Positions 5,458 to 5,819 of a stretch of DNA of 5,819 bases are shown in pieces. This stretch comes from Planctomycetaceae bacterium (GTDB taxonomy: Bacteria > Planctomycetota > Planctomycetia > Pirellulales > UBA1268), in NCBI GenBank assembly GCA_947464585.1, contig CANHYS010000165.1, positions 1-5,819 on the forward strand, read 5' to 3'. The position numbers and the translations under genes were made by a program. The notes below the pieces were generated by a model. The model searched no databases. It was not told where the DNA came from and worked only from the letters and a program-made list of their open reading frames with translations. Positions within the stretch are counted from its first letter, which is position 1. Every line of letters begins with the position of its first letter.

Positions 5458-5819
5458 TCAGCCGCGGCTTTCGAGCGGGCGGTAGTCGCGGGGCGGCGGT
5501 CCGCTGTAGAGCGACAGCGGCCTGATCAGTCGGTTGTCGCCGATCTGCTCGATGATGTGGGCCGTCCATCCGCTCATCCGTGCCACGACGAAGATCGGCG
5601 TGAATACCTGCACCGGCAGTCCGAGGGCGTGATAGACGCGGGCTGCCGGCCAGTCGAGGTTGGGCTTCAGGCTCTTCGCGTCGAGCATGAGCCGTTCGAC
5701 CCGCTCGGCCAGATCCTCGATCGCCTCGCCATCCGTGCCCCGCACCATCTCGCGGCACATCCTGCCGAGCAGTTTGGCGCGGACGTCGCCGTCCTTGTAG
5801 ACGCGGTGCCCAAATCCCA
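5458..5819 (-). CDS. gltA: Citrate synthase, C-terminal part (runs off the right edge)
   Basis: Citrate synthase condenses oxaloacetate and acetyl-CoA to citrate at the entry to the TCA cycle, in the cytoplasm. Only the last 119 residues are present; the frame stays open to 5819, so the N-terminal part lies outside the window and the ATG at 5760 is internal. The fragment starts with GFGHRVYK, whose His is a catalytic residue of the family. PNLDW at 52-56 holds the catalytic Asp, and GLPVQVFTPIFVVARMSGWTAH (66-87) with IRPLSLYSGP (98-107) matches the conserved substrate-arginine region and C-terminus. The family is certain. The related 2-methylcitrate synthase cannot be fully excluded without the N-terminal half, so the symbol is the default one. 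It converges on the DUF1573 gene with 15 bases between stops. Confidence 0.93.
   Translation of the reverse strand, partial: GFGHRVYKDGDVRAKLLGRMCREMVRGTDGEAIEDLAERVERLMLDAKSLKPNLDWPAARVYHALGLPVQVFTPIFVVARMSGWTAHIIEQIGDNRLIRPLSLYSGPPPRDYRPLESRG

Noticed and set aside
5443..5470. Possible bidirectional terminator between the DUF1573 gene and citrate synthase, including the palindrome AGCCGCGGCT at 5460-5469
   Set aside because: The stems are short, there is no T-tract on either strand, and the palindrome lies inside the last citrate synthase codons.

Overview
The window reads as chromosomal DNA of a GC-rich planctomycete, probably of the Pirellulales type. This is inferred from the mix of genes: an exported multi-blade VCBS/FG-GAP propeller protein, an exported DUF1573 (ASH-like) protein with an SCGCT motif, weak or absent Shine-Dalgarno sequences at most starts, and a tmRNA gene with no encoded CCA end. 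No 16S or other species-level marker is present, so the assignment is not firm.

Layout, left to right. Positions 24-1981 (minus strand) hold a two-gene dTDP-sugar unit. rfbB (dTDP-glucose 4,6-dehydratase) comes first in the direction of transcription and rfbA (glucose-1-phosphate thymidylyltransferase) second, joined by an ATGA stop/start overlap. Together they supply dTDP-4-keto-6-deoxyglucose, the entry to dTDP-rhamnose and related deoxysugars; rfbC and rfbD are not in the window and could lie beyond its left edge. Positions 1982-2297 are a non-coding gap with a TTGACA-containing candidate promoter for rfbBA and a hairpin-rich element. Positions 2298-3551 (minus) encode a secreted protein with seven calcium-binding-type DxDxDG repeats, probably a seven-bladed beta-propeller.

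Positions 3633-3987 (minus) are the tmRNA gene ssrA, which was recognised from its paired acceptor stem, TpsiC arm, GGTTTCGAC 5' motif, pseudoknots and a tag reading frame predicted to encode AEAQFSLAA. It is the best-defined non-coding feature here and no protein-coding reading frame explains this segment. Positions 3988-4317 are the divergent intergenic region between ssrA and the plus-strand gene at 4318-5442, which encodes a secreted protein with three ASH/DUF1573-like modules. That gene converges, with 15 bases between stops, on the C-terminal third of a minus-strand citrate synthase gene that runs off the right edge.

The genes are mostly independent housekeeping and envelope functions: nucleotide-sugar supply, ribosome rescue, the TCA cycle, and two exported proteins of unknown partner. 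I found no transposase, integrase, CRISPR array, toxin-antitoxin pair or defence cassette. I do not see a new biological system; the points most worth checking are the structured element upstream of rfbB, the tmRNA tag and pseudoknots, and the cysteine cluster in the DUF1573 protein.
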